A stretch of DNA of 64,000 nucleotides from Herbihabitans rhizosphaerae (GCF_004216555.1 NZ_SGWQ01000003.1:544146-608145); one strand, 5' to 3'. Shown: positions 45,487-54,475, numbered from the stretch's first letter. The notes: generated by a model not told the origin, from the sequence alone. Numbers and translations: made by a program.

Positions 45487-46227
45487 TCATCCGGGCATCA
45501 CCAGCCGGGACGCGAGCCCGATGACGACCGGGACGATGCCGAGGCAGACGAAGGCGGGCAGGAAGCACAGGCCGAGCGGGCCGGTGATCAACACGCCGGC
45601 CCGCTGCGACCGCGCCTCGGCCGCCTCGGCTGACTCCGACCTGGCCTCTGTGGCCAGCGCGCCGGCCAGGCCGGCCAATGCCGAGCCGGATCGCGCGGTC
45701 CGGCGCGCACCGCGGGCGAGCGCCGCCGTCGGGTCGTGCGCGGCGGTCGGTGCCCACGCCGCCTCCGGGCCGGCGCCGAGGGCGAGCAGATCGGACGTGG
45801 CGCGCAGGACCGTGCCCGTCTCACCGGGAAGATCGGCCGCCACGGCGCGGATCGCCGTCGGCACCGGCAGCCCGGCGCGCAGGCAGGCGGCGAGCAGGTC
45901 CCAGATCGCCGCGAGCCCGAGCGGATCGCCGCGCGATGACCGGCGCCGCGCGTCGGCGCGCAGCAGACGGCCGGCCGCCCACCAGACCAGTGGTGCGGTG
46001 AGCACGGCGACCACGATCGCGCCGGCGACGGCGATCAGCAGAGTGCTCGCGGCCGCGGCCAGGACGGGCAGCGCCTGGACCGACGTCACAGCCGGGCCGG
46101 TTCGGCGGACACCCACCGTGTACCCGAGTGCGGCGGAGAGCCGCTCGCGCGCGATCACCGGCGCCGGGTCGATCAGCACGGCCACCGCGACGAGCAGGAT
46201 CGAGGCCGACGTCATCCCAGTGGTCAT
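45487..46227 (-). CDS. tadC: TadC-like inner-membrane pilus assembly protein
   Basis: 246 residues from ATG 46227, one base overlapping the tadB stop. It has the type II secretion F-domain character (AAIWDLLAACLRAGLPVPTAIRAVAADLPGE), with hydrophobic helices near residues 5-20, 60-90 and at the C-terminus (CFLPAFVCLGIVPVVIGLASRL). It forms the membrane platform with TadB and is driven by TadA. Confidence 0.87.
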   Translation of the reverse strand: MTTGMTSASILLVAVAVLIDPAPVIARERLSAALGYTVGVRRTGPAVTSVQALPVLAAAASTLLIAVAGAIVVAVLTAPLVWWAAGRLLRADARRRSSRGDPLGLAAIWDLLAACLRAGLPVPTAIRAVAADLPGETGTVLRATSDLLALGAGPEAAWAPTAAHDPTAALARGARRTARSGSALAGLAGALATEARSESAEAAEARSQRAGVLITGPLGLCFLPAFVCLGIVPVVIGLASRLVMPG

Positions 46228-47027
46228 CACCGCGCCACCTGCCCGGTGATGCGGGCGCTCCACAGCAACCCGGCGCAGGTCAGCACACCGCCAACGGCGA
46301 CGAGCACCTGGCCGAAGCCGGTGGTGAACAGCACCGAGACCGGGTGCGCGCCCATCGCCTCGCCGAGCGCGAGGCCGAGCAGCGGGAGCGTGGCCAGGAC
46401 GGTGGCGGTGGCCCTCGGCCCGGCCATCCGCGCCTGGGTCTGCCGGGCGAACCGGGCGCGCTGATCGACGTCACCGCGCACCGCGTCCAGCACGTCGGCC
46501 AGCGGGAGCCCGTGCCGGTCGGCCAGCCGCCACGCCGTGCCGAGCTGCCGCAGGCCCGGCGCCAGCGCGGGAACCTGATCACCGGCGGCGACCGCGCCGG
46601 CGACGTCTCCGCCGAGCCGGGCGGCGACGGCGAGCGACCGCATGGCGTCGGCCACCTCGGGTGGCGCGTCGTCGGCCGCCGCTTCGGCCGCGGCCGCCGG
46701 GTGCGCACCGATCCGCAGCTCACCTGTGAGCGTCCGCAACGCCCTGGCCAACCCCGCTGTGGCGGCCGCCGCACGGCGCAGGCGATCACGCTGACGCCAC
46801 CGCCACCAGCACGCCGCGCCGACGGCACCTCCGCCGACGGCGACACCGGGCCCGGCAACCAGCCAGCCGGCCAGCGCCAGAACCACCGCCACCACGGGCG
46901 CACCCGGCCGAGGCAGGCGCACGCGCGCGGACCGCTCCTCGACGGCGACCAGCGCGCGCAGGCGGCCGGCCGCGCACCGAGGCGGGAGCACGAGCAGCGC
47001 CGCGCTCAGCAGCGCGGAGATCAACAC
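46227..47027 (-). CDS. tadB: TadB-like inner-membrane pilus assembly protein
   Basis: 266 residues. GTG 47027 is chosen because it overlaps the tadA stop by 7 nt and starts directly with a membrane helix (LISALLSAALLVLPP). The F-domain helices (LARALRTLTGELRIGAHPAAAAEAAAD, LGTAWRLADRHGLPLADVLDAV) and the C-terminal helices (TATVLATLPLLGLALGEAMG, VLVAVGGVLTCAGLLW) match TadB proteins. It pairs with TadC. Confidence 0.87.
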   Translation of the reverse strand: MLISALLSAALLVLPPRCAAGRLRALVAVEERSARVRLPRPGAPVVAVVLALAGWLVAGPGVAVGGGAVGAACWWRWRQRDRLRRAAAATAGLARALRTLTGELRIGAHPAAAAEAAADDAPPEVADAMRSLAVAARLGGDVAGAVAAGDQVPALAPGLRQLGTAWRLADRHGLPLADVLDAVRGDVDQRARFARQTQARMAGPRATATVLATLPLLGLALGEAMGAHPVSVLFTTGFGQVLVAVGGVLTCAGLLWSARITGQVAR

Positions 47028-48241
47028 GGCGCCGCACCCCGTTCCACGAGAAACGTGGACAGCACGGGCCGGCCGAAGCCCCAGTCGCCGCCCTGCCACG
47101 CGGGTGTCACGGTCACGCCGGCAGGAGTGCGCTCGAGTACGCCGATCTCCACCAGCCGCCGCGCGCCGTCTCGCTCGCGCCGCACGTGCAGCACCACCTG
47201 GACCGCGGCGGCGAGCTGGCTGTGCAGCGCGTCGCGGGTCAGGCCGCCGAGCGCGGCGAGCGCCTCGAGCCGGGCCGGCACCTCGGACGGCCCGTTGGCG
47301 TGCAGGGTGCCGGCTCCGCCGTCGTGGCCGGTGTTGAGCGCGGCGAGCAACTCACACACCTCCGCGCCGCGCACCTCGCCGACCACCAGGCGATCGGGCC
47401 GCATCCGCAGCGCCTCGCGCACGAGTTCGCGCACGGTGACCTCGCCGGAGCCCTCGACGTTCGGCGGGCGGGCGGTCAGCCGGACGAACTGCGGGTGCGA
47501 CGGCCGAAGCTCGGCGGCATCTTCGACACACACGATCCGCTCGGTGGGGCGCACCTCGCCGAGCAGTGCGGACAGCAGCGTGGTCTTGCCCGAACCGGTG
47601 CCGCCGATCACCAGGAAGGCGAGCCGGGCGTCCACGATCGACCGCAGCAGGTCGGCGGTCGCCGAATCGAGGGTGCCGAGCCGGCACAGCGCGGGCAGAT
47701 CGTGCGCGGCCGGCCGGAGCACGCGCAGCGACAGACAGGTGCCATCGGCGGCGACCGGCGGGAGCACGGCGTGCAGACGCACCAGCCCGCGCGGCCGGGT
47801 ACCGGGCAGCCAGGCGTCCACGTACGGCTGGGCGTCGTCGAGGCGGCGACCGGCCGCGAGCGCCAGCCGCTGGGCGAGCCGCCGCACCGCCTCGTCGTCG
47901 CGGAACCGCACGTCGGTCTTGCGCAGGCCGCCGGCGCCGTCGATCCACACCTCGCGCGGACCGGTCACCAGCACGTCGGTGACACCGGGCTCGGCGAGCA
48001 GCGGATCGAGCGGGCCGGCGCCGACGAACTCCTGCCGCAGCAGGCTCAACGCCTCGGCCACCTCGGCGTGCCCGACCACTCCGCCGGCCGCCTCGCGGAC
48101 GGCGTCGGCGACCAGCGCGGGCGTGATCTCCGCACCCGACGACGCGAGCCGGGCGCGCACCCGGTCGACCAGCGCGATGCTGCTGCGCAAGGGCCGCACC
48201 TCGTGCGGCGCCTCCTCGGGGAGACGAATCGGCTGGGTCAT
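47021..48241 (-). CDS. tadA: TadA/CpaF-family secretion ATPase
   Basis: 406-residue hexameric ATPase powering pilus assembly. The N-terminal domain is followed by the Walker A GGTGSGKTTLL, an Asp box (CVEDAAEL), Walker B (RPDRLVVGEVRGAEVCELLAALNTGHDGG) and a His box (GTLHANGP). The ATG start overlaps the ssd stop by 4 nt (ATGA). The family is also called Rv3659c-like secretion ATPase. Confidence 0.95.
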   Translation of the reverse strand: MTQPIRLPEEAPHEVRPLRSSIALVDRVRARLASSGAEITPALVADAVREAAGGVVGHAEVAEALSLLRQEFVGAGPLDPLLAEPGVTDVLVTGPREVWIDGAGGLRKTDVRFRDDEAVRRLAQRLALAAGRRLDDAQPYVDAWLPGTRPRGLVRLHAVLPPVAADGTCLSLRVLRPAAHDLPALCRLGTLDSATADLLRSIVDARLAFLVIGGTGSGKTTLLSALLGEVRPTERIVCVEDAAELRPSHPQFVRLTARPPNVEGSGEVTVRELVREALRMRPDRLVVGEVRGAEVCELLAALNTGHDGGAGTLHANGPSEVPARLEALAALGGLTRDALHSQLAAAVQVVLHVRRERDGARRLVEIGVLERTPAGVTVTPAWQGGDWGFGRPVLSTFLVERGAAPC

Positions 48242-49347
48242 GCCGCACCCCGCAGTTCCGAGCCGGCCACCGCGTGGCGCCGTGCCACGACGGTGTCCAA
48301 CTGCTCCAACGCGGTACGGGCCGCCGAGGACAGCGGGCCGCGCGGGCGCAGCCGCCCGCTCTCCAACGCGCGGTCGAGCCCTGGATCGGGCCGCATCGAG
48401 GTGAGCAACTCCAACCCGGTCGCCTGGGCCACCTCCTCGGGGCGCAGCCCTCCCGGCGCCGGCCCGCGCACCACCACGACGCCGGGCACACCGTGTGCGC
48501 GGACCCGGTCGGCCACTCGCCGGGCGGCCGCACACGCCCGTACCTCGGCGGGCACCACGAGCACGGCGAGATCGGCCCGCTCGAGCGCGGCGTCCGCACT
48601 GGCCGACGATTCGCGCGGCAGGTCGCACACCACGGTCTCGCCGGCGCGACGGCCGGCGTCCACGACGACCGCGACCGCCTCCGGCGACGGCCCCGGCCCG
48701 TCCCGGTCGCAGGACAGCACGGTGAGCCGCGCGTCCCGGTGCGACCGCGTCGGGAGCGCGGCGTGCAACGAGGACGCGGTGACCCGGCCCGCGCCGAGCC
48801 GCAGCTCCGGCCAGCGCAACCCGTCGTCCCGCTCGGCGCCGAGCACCAGGTCGAGCCCGCCGCCCGTCGAGTCGCAGTCGACGAGCAGGGCGCTGCGCCG
48901 CCGCCGGAGCGCGCCGAGTGCCACGGCGGCGGCGAACACCGACGCGCCGGCTCCACCTCGCCCGCCGAGTACGGCGAGCACCCGGCCGCCCTCGCGGGCC
49001 GGCTCCTCCACCGCGTCGGCGAACGCGCCGATCAGCCACGGCTCCTCTCCTGGCAACACGACCATTCGCTGCGCGCCGATCGCGACCGCCTGCTCCCACG
49101 CACGGGGTGGTGGCGGATCGGGGAAGAAGGCCGCCACCACCCCGGCGCGCCGGGGCAACCCGGCGTCCAGACACAGCTCGAGGGCCGCGTGGTCAAGCAC
49201 GACCAGCGGAGCGTCGCCCCATCTGCGGCGCGCAGCCGCCGCGTCGGGCACGCGCTCCAACTCGCAGTCTGCCGCCGCCGCGAGGCGCAACAGCTCCTCG
49301 AGCAGCACCTCGTCGGTGACGAAGACCAGCGGGCGAATGTCGTTCAC
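48238..49347 (-). CDS. ssd: Ssd/CpaE-like MinD-family protein
   Basis: 369 residues from GTG 49347 (GGGGG 5 nt upstream). It has an N-terminal receiver-like domain (PLVFVTDEVLLEELLRLAAAADCELE) and a C-terminal ParA/MinD fold with LAVLGGRGGAGASVFAAAVA in the P-loop position, LLVDCDSTGGGLDLVLG and VVCDLPRESSASA. The P-loop lacks both lysines of the deviant Walker A (KGGxGK), so ATP hydrolysis is doubtful. It matches M. tuberculosis Rv3660c (septum site-determining protein) and CpaE, and heads the tad operon. Confidence 0.87.
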   Translation of the reverse strand: MNDIRPLVFVTDEVLLEELLRLAAAADCELERVPDAAAARRRWGDAPLVVLDHAALELCLDAGLPRRAGVVAAFFPDPPPPRAWEQAVAIGAQRMVVLPGEEPWLIGAFADAVEEPAREGGRVLAVLGGRGGAGASVFAAAVALGALRRRRSALLVDCDSTGGGLDLVLGAERDDGLRWPELRLGAGRVTASSLHAALPTRSHRDARLTVLSCDRDGPGPSPEAVAVVVDAGRRAGETVVCDLPRESSASADAALERADLAVLVVPAEVRACAAARRVADRVRAHGVPGVVVVRGPAPGGLRPEEVAQATGLELLTSMRPDPGLDRALESGRLRPRGPLSSAARTALEQLDTVVARRHAVAGSELRGAA

Positions 49348-49449
49348 CTGAACCCCCGTGCCGTGTCCGATCAATCGCGACGAACGAATGCCGTCGCGAG
49401 ATCCACGGTCGCCCCATCCCGGCCACCGAACAACGCCCAGTGATCAACA

Positions 49450-49476
49450 TGTGGATAACCCGGACCATGTGGATAA
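49450..49476 (-). promoter_or_regulatory. Two tandem DnaA boxes
   Basis: TTATCCACA occurs twice on the minus strand (complement TGTGGATAA at 49450-49458 and 49468-49476), 18 bp apart start to start, each inside the identical 12-mer CATGTGGATAAC. They sit about 100-130 bp upstream of ssd. Confidence 0.6.
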
Positions 49477-49657
49477 CTCCGAGCCGCGCGGACGGCGGCG
49501 GCTTTGCCCGGCCACCCACGAAAGCCACGCCAAGGTCGACCCAGAAAGTCGAGGGCGACCGCCGCCACGCCGAAGGCGTCTCTTGGCGACCACTCACACA
49601 GCTCGCAGCCCACCAACACCGGCCAGCGACCACCCCCGCAAAACAACTACAGGCCGC

Positions 49658-49690
49658 TTCGGCGGAGCCGAACCGGCGGCGGCTTTGCCC
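49658..49690. repeat. Intergenic palindromic repeat, copy 2
   Basis: TTCGGCGGAGCCGAAC is identical over 16 bases to 27346-27361, and the following GCGGCGG/CTT/GCC bases also largely agree. Its right half is repeated at 49493-49509. Confidence 0.55.
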
Positions 49691-49941
49691 TCGATATAGA
49701 TACAGAGCGACCCCCGCCAGGGGGGAGGGACGGGGGTCGCCAGGTTCAGTCCCGGGGGGTCGGACTGAACCGCTCAGGCGAAAACGCCGAGCAGCTCCAC
49801 TGTAACTCCTCGATCCGCCGAAACCGTCCCGGACGTGGCCAAACCTTCCGAACGCCATCGACGCCCGTCGCCAAATGGGTGAAAGGCTTGGGCTGAACCG
49901 CTCCTATGCTGACGGCACAGCGGGCGGTGCGAGGAGGCAGC

Positions 49942-50757
49942 GTGATCGAGTCCGGCAATGGCGCCACGACCCGGGTGGCCGCGTTCTTCGACCTCGACAA
50001 GACGGTCATCGCCAAGTCGAGCACGCTCGCGTTCAGCCGGCCGTTCTTCGAGGGCGGGCTGATCAACCGGCGGGCGGCGTTGAAGAGCGCCTACGCGCAG
50101 TTCGTGTTCAAGGCCTCCGGCGCGGACGCCGACCAGGTGGAGCGGATGCGCGAGCACCTGACCGCGCTGTGCACCGGCTGGGACGTCGAGCAGGTGCGCT
50201 CGATCGTCGAGGAGACGCTGCACGACATCGTCGACCCGCTGGTGTACGCCGAGGCCACCGAGCTTGTCGCGGAACACAAGGAGAAGGGCCACGACGTCGT
50301 GGTGGTGTCCGCGTCCGGCGAGGAGGTGGTCGCGCCGATCGCCGCGATGATCGGCGCCGACCTCGGCATCGGCACCCGGATGGTGGCCGAGCGGGGCAAG
50401 TACACCGGCGAGATCGACTTCTACTGCTACGGCGAGAACAAGGCCACGGCGATCAAGCAGCTCGCCGCCGAGCGGCACTACGACTTGGCCGACTGTCACG
50501 CCTACACCGACTCGATCACCGATCTGCCGATGCTGCAGGCGGTCGGCCACCCGACCGCGGTGAACCCGGACCGGGGGCTGCGCAAGCTTGCCGGCGAGCA
50601 CGGCTGGCCGGTGTTGACGTTCAGCAAGCCGGTGTCCCTGCGGGCCAGGTTCCCGACTCCGTCCGGCACGGCGGTGGCCGTGACCGCGCTCGGTCTCGGG
50701 GCGGTGACGGCGGCCGGAGCCACTTGGTACGGACTGCGCCGGCGCCGCCGTCGATGA
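49942..50757 (+). CDS. HAD-IB family phosphatase, SerB-like, C-terminally anchored
   Basis: 271 residues from GTG 49942 behind GAGGAGG. Motif I is FFDLDKTV (residues 15-22), motif II VVVSASGEE and motif III/IV YTDSITDLPML, with the family's Lys in ENKATAIKQLA. The C-terminal TAVAVTALGLGAVTAAGATWYGL plus an Arg-rich end suggests a membrane anchor. It matches Rv3661 in family and position beside ssd. Members hydrolyse phosphoserine-like or phospholipid substrates; the actual substrate is unknown. Confidence 0.9.
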   Translation: MIESGNGATTRVAAFFDLDKTVIAKSSTLAFSRPFFEGGLINRRAALKSAYAQFVFKASGADADQVERMREHLTALCTGWDVEQVRSIVEETLHDIVDPLVYAEATELVAEHKEKGHDVVVVSASGEEVVAPIAAMIGADLGIGTRMVAERGKYTGEIDFYCYGENKATAIKQLAAERHYDLADCHAYTDSITDLPMLQAVGHPTAVNPDRGLRKLAGEHGWPVLTFSKPVSLRARFPTPSGTAVAVTALGLGAVTAAGATWYGLRRRRRR

Positions 50758-50908
50758 CCCAGGGTCTCCACTCGCCGCTTGTCCGGGAAGCCTTACCCAC
50801 GGTCGGCGGTACCACCGCGCGCACCAGCGGAGATAACGCCTGATCACGACTACCACGCGTGTCTGTCCACGACTTAACGACTCTGTACCGGTGCACCCGA
50901 TTGTGCCC

Positions 50909-50937
50909 TTGAGGTGACCTCCATCACGGACTACAAA
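50909..50937 (+). promoter_or_regulatory. Promoter of the Ms1-like RNA
   Basis: TTGAGG (50909-50914), a 17-nt spacer and TACAAA (50932-50937) predict a start near 50944, where the sequence turns to GGTGCGG. Confidence 0.5.
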
Positions 50938-50942
50938 GGGAG

Positions 50943-51192
50943 GTGCGGACTTCTGATTGGCCAGGGGCGAAGCGGAAGAGAAGCGTCGTCCACCCCGACA
51001 GAGCTCCGTGCGCGAACACCGGGCACCCACGCGCAGCACGCCGCGGGAGGCTTGTCGTCTAGGGACTGCGTACCGGGACGCCGGACGCCGAGGCCAGGTA
51101 GGTACGACATTAGTTGCACGCTTGGTAACCCGAGTTGTTCGCGCTGGCTGGCGGCGCCCATCGGCTTAGGCCTGTGGGCGCCGCCAGCGATT
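50943..51192 (+). ncRNA. Candidate Ms1/MTS2823-type 6S-like small RNA
   Basis: A ~250-nt non-coding transcript unit lies directly downstream of the Rv3661-like gene on the same strand. That is where the abundant RNA-polymerase-core-binding RNA Ms1 (MTS2823) lies in mycobacteria. It has a promoter with a 17-nt spacer, no sustained coding frame, and ends in a 14-bp perfect hairpin (51147-51188) followed by TTTCT. The primary sequence was not matched from memory, so the call rests on synteny, size and architecture. Confidence 0.65.
51147..51188 (+). terminator. Terminator hairpin of the Ms1-like RNA
   Basis: GCTGGCGGCGCCCA and its exact complement flank a 14-nt loop. GATTTCT follows. Confidence 0.75.
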
Positions 51193-51338
51193 TCTAGGCC
51201 TTCTGGGCTATTCGGCCTCCGAAACACGCGGATCGCGTTGACCGACGTATGTGTCGTGGGTAACTTACGCGTGCCGTTCTCTACTGGTGGGAAGATTTCG
51301 GCGAGTGCATCGTCCGCTGGTCGACCCCGGAGGCCGTG

Positions 51339-53198
51339 GTGACCCTTTCACGCACCTATGTCAGACGCTCGCTGATCTCCGCGGTGGCCGCCTCAGGCGT
51401 GGTCGCCGCCGGATGCTCGGGCACCCCCGCCTCGGCGCCGGCGCAGCGGCAACCCGTGCACGCCGCCGCCGTCCAGGCCGACGGGGACGGCCTGTCCGCC
51501 GAGCAGGATGCCGCCGTGAACTCATGGGTGCGCGCGACGCTGCGCCGAATGAATCTGGAGCAGAAGGTCGGCCAGCTGTTCGTGCCGACCATCTGGGGCA
51601 AGGGCGCGAACGAGGCGCACCCGATGAACAAGGAGCGCTACGGCGTCGACACGCCGGCCCAGGTGATCCAGCGCTACCAGGTCGGCGGCGCGATCTACTT
51701 CAACAACACGGGCACGGACAACATCGACAACCCCAAGCAGCTCGCCGAGTTCTCCAACGGGCTGCAGAAGGCCGCGCTCGACTCCGCCCCGCACGTGCCA
51801 CTGGTCGTAGCGATCGACCAGGAGGGCGGCCGGGTGACCCGGATGGAGTCGCCGGCCACCGAGTTCCCGGACGCGATGGCGATCGGCGCGGGCCGGGACG
51901 CGGAGAACGCGAAGAAGGCCGCCACGATCATGGGCCACGAGCTGCGCGCGGTCGGCGTGAACCAGAACTTCGCGCCGGTCGGTGACGTGAACTCGAACTT
52001 CCTGAACCCGGTGATCGGGCCGCGGTCCTTCTCCGGCAAGCCGGATCTGGCCGCGCAGATGGTGGCCGCACAGGTCGGCGGCTACCAGGACTCCGGCAAG
52101 CCGACCGACACGGTTTCCTCGTCGGTGAAGCACTTCCCGGGTCACGGCGACGCCTCCCAGGACAGCCACCACGTGCTGCCGGTGATCGACCGGCCGGCCG
52201 ACCAGTGGCGGGCCATCGACCTGCCGCCGTTCAAGGCGGCGGTGGACGCGGGCATCGACTCGGTGATGACCGCGCACATCCGGGTGCCGAGCCTGGACCC
52301 GTCGGTGTATCCGGCGACCATGTCCAAGCCGATCCTGACCGGTCTGCTGCGCGACGAGTTGAAGTTCGACGGCGTGGTCGTGACCGACTCGCTGTCCATG
52401 GGCGCGGTCCAGGAGAACTTCCCCGACGCCGAGGTGCCCGTGCTGGCGATCCTCGCCGGGGCCGACCAGATGCTCATGCCGCCGAACCTGGACGTGGCGA
52501 AAACCGCTGTGCTGCAAGCGATCCAGAGCGGCAGGCTGACCGAGCAGCGGATCGACGAGAGCGTCACCCGGATCTTGAAGTTGAAGGCGAAGCGCGGGAT
52601 CAACAAGCGCCCGTTCGTCGACGTGAACCAGGTCGACAAGGTGGTCGGCACGCCGGACAACCTCAAGTCCGCGCAGGCGATCACCGACCGCGGCGTGACC
52701 GCGATCCGCAACGAGGGCGGCGTGCTGCCGGCCAAGGACGCGCAGAAGATCACCGTCACCGGGTGGGGCGACACCACGACGGCGGAGGTGGCCAAGCGGA
52801 TCACCGCGCACGGCCGCACCGCGAGCGCGCTGCCGACCGGCACGGACCCGACCGACGAGCAGATCGCGCGGGCGGTGGCCGCGGCCAAGGAATCCGACCT
52901 GACCGTGGTGCTGACCAACGACCTGAACGCCAAGCCGCGCCAGCGTGTGCTGGTCGATCAGTTGCTGGCCACTGGGAAGAAGGTGGTCGCGGTCGCGGCG
53001 GTCGGCCCGTACGACGCCGGATTCACCGCGGCGCCGGCGTGGCTGGCCACCTACGGCTACCGGCCGGTGGTGCTGGAGACGTTGACCAAGGTGCTGCTGG
53101 GTGAGGTGTCACCGCAGGGCAAGCTGCCGGTGGACATCCCGGACGCCGGTCAGCCCGGCACCGTGAAGTACCCGTTCGACCACGGTTTGAGCTGGTAA
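51339..53198 (+). CDS. nagZ: Beta-N-acetylglucosaminidase lipoprotein (GH3, NagZ/NamZ pathway)
   Basis: 619 residues from GTG 51339, with GGAGG 5 nt upstream; GTG 51336 is an alternative. A lipoprotein signal ends VVAAGC. The GH3 domain has AIDQEGGRVTR, the family motif KHFPGHGDASQDSHH carrying the His of the catalytic His-Asp dyad, and nucleophile Asp in VVTDSLSMGA. A second C-terminal domain starts near residue 430, as in B. subtilis NagZ (YbbD). It removes GlcNAc from the non-reducing end of wall fragments outside the cell. It is the first gene of the recycling cluster. Confidence 0.92.
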   Translation: MTLSRTYVRRSLISAVAASGVVAAGCSGTPASAPAQRQPVHAAAVQADGDGLSAEQDAAVNSWVRATLRRMNLEQKVGQLFVPTIWGKGANEAHPMNKERYGVDTPAQVIQRYQVGGAIYFNNTGTDNIDNPKQLAEFSNGLQKAALDSAPHVPLVVAIDQEGGRVTRMESPATEFPDAMAIGAGRDAENAKKAATIMGHELRAVGVNQNFAPVGDVNSNFLNPVIGPRSFSGKPDLAAQMVAAQVGGYQDSGKPTDTVSSSVKHFPGHGDASQDSHHVLPVIDRPADQWRAIDLPPFKAAVDAGIDSVMTAHIRVPSLDPSVYPATMSKPILTGLLRDELKFDGVVVTDSLSMGAVQENFPDAEVPVLAILAGADQMLMPPNLDVAKTAVLQAIQSGRLTEQRIDESVTRILKLKAKRGINKRPFVDVNQVDKVVGTPDNLKSAQAITDRGVTAIRNEGGVLPAKDAQKITVTGWGDTTTAEVAKRITAHGRTASALPTGTDPTDEQIARAVAAAKESDLTVVLTNDLNAKPRQRVLVDQLLATGKKVVAVAAVGPYDAGFTAAPAWLATYGYRPVVLETLTKVLLGEVSPQGKLPVDIPDAGQPGTVKYPFDHGLSW

Positions 53199-53202
53199 CC
53201 CG

Positions 53203-54468
53203 ATGCCTTTGCGACGACGCTCTTTCCTGGCCGCGTCGGCACTGGCGGCACCCCTGGTCACCGCGGGAGCGGCCGCACCGGCGCTCGCCGGCCAGCCAGC
53301 GCCGCAGGGCAGGCGGGTGACTCCCGGCGCTGATTCCCTTGCCGCACAAGGATGGCGGTCACTCGCGGGCCGCAAGGTCGGTGTGCTGTCCAACCCGACC
53401 GGCTTGCTCATGGACGGCACGCACATCGTGGACTCGATGGTGGCCGCCGGGGTGCGCCCGGTGGCGGCGTTCGGGCCGGAGCACGGCTTCCGCGGCACCG
53501 GTCAGGCCGGCGGCTCGGAGGGCGACTACATCGACCCGCGCACCGGTGTCCCGGTGTACGACGCGTACGGCGTGACGGCGGCCAAGCTCGCCGGCATGTA
53601 CCGCAAGGCGGGCGTGGACACGGTGGTGTTCGACATCGCCGATGTGGGCGCGCGCTTCTACACCTACATCTGGAGCCTGTACCGGGCGATGCAGGCGGCC
53701 GTCATGGTCGGCGCCTCGTTCGTGGTGCTGGATCGGCCGAATCCCGTTGGCGGACAAGCGTTCGGGCCGACACTGGATCCGGCGTTCGCCTCCGGCGTGG
53801 GGCTCAAGCCGATCGTGCAGCAGCACGGCATGACCATCGGCGAGCTGGCCCGGTTCTACAACGGCGAGTTCCTGCCGAGCGACGGCGGCGTGGTGTCGAC
53901 GTTGGACATCACGCAGCTGACCGGATGGAAGCGGCGCGAACTGTTCGGCGAGACGGGCCTGCCGTGGGCGCCGCCGAGCCCGAACATGCCGACGGCCGAC
54001 ACGGCGATCCTCTACCCGGGCACCTGCCTGTTCGAGGGGCTGCGGCTGTCCGAGGGGCGCGGCACGACCCGCCCGTTCGAGATCGTCGGCGCGCCCGGCA
54101 TGGACTGGCACTGGGAGGAGGCGCTCAACGCGCTGCGCCTGCCCGGCGTCCAGTTCCGCGAGGCGTACTTCGTGCCGACGTTCGGCAAGTTCGTGAACGA
54201 GACCTGCGGCGGCGTGCACGCGCACATCACCGACCGGTACGCCGTCGACCCGATCCGCACCGCGATCGCCATGATCGTGACCGCTCGTCAGGCGCACCCA
54301 CAGCAGTTCGGCTGGCGGCAGGACAACTTCATCGACAAGCTCTACGGCTCCGATCGCCTGCGCCGGATGGTGGACGCGGGTGCCGGGGTCGACGAGATCG
54401 TGGGGTCCTGGCAGGGCGAGCAGGACACGTTCCGACGTCAGCGGGAGCAGTACCTGATCTACCGGTGA
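53203..54468 (+). CDS. namZ: Exo-beta-N-acetylmuramidase NamZ (DUF1343, GH171)
   Basis: 421 residues starting 4 nt after nagZ. A signal peptide with twin arginine-like start (LRRRSFLAASALAAPLVTAGAAAPALA) precedes the DUF1343 domain: KVGVLSNPTGLLMDG, FGPEHGFRGTGQAGG, VVFDIADVGARFYTYI, LDRPNPVGG and NMPTADTAILYPGTCLFEG. The B. subtilis homologue (YbbC) removes MurNAc from the non-reducing end of wall fragments after NagZ action. The pairing with nagZ confirms the role. Confidence 0.93.
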   Translation: MPLRRRSFLAASALAAPLVTAGAAAPALAGQPAPQGRRVTPGADSLAAQGWRSLAGRKVGVLSNPTGLLMDGTHIVDSMVAAGVRPVAAFGPEHGFRGTGQAGGSEGDYIDPRTGVPVYDAYGVTAAKLAGMYRKAGVDTVVFDIADVGARFYTYIWSLYRAMQAAVMVGASFVVLDRPNPVGGQAFGPTLDPAFASGVGLKPIVQQHGMTIGELARFYNGEFLPSDGGVVSTLDITQLTGWKRRELFGETGLPWAPPSPNMPTADTAILYPGTCLFEGLRLSEGRGTTRPFEIVGAPGMDWHWEEALNALRLPGVQFREAYFVPTFGKFVNETCGGVHAHITDRYAVDPIRTAIAMIVTARQAHPQQFGWRQDNFIDKLYGSDRLRRMVDAGAGVDEIVGSWQGEQDTFRRQREQYLIYR

Positions 54469-54475
54469 GGTGCCG

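Larger units (their letters stand above)
49348..49941. other. 594-bp divergent intergenic region with DnaA-box pair and repeats
   Basis: This separates the tad operon from the HAD gene and should contain both promoters. No coding frame is supported. It carries two DnaA-box sequences (49450-49476), a 17-bp direct repeat CGGCGGCGGCTTTGCCC at 49493-49509 and 49674-49690, and a palindromic element shared with the topA 3' region. Confidence 0.6.

Noticed and set aside
50943-51335. c-di-AMP (ydaO) riboswitch in front of the nagZ lipoprotein gene
   Set aside because: The characteristic conserved ydaO core segments were not found, and a strong terminator separates this unit from the gene; synteny favours a free RNA.
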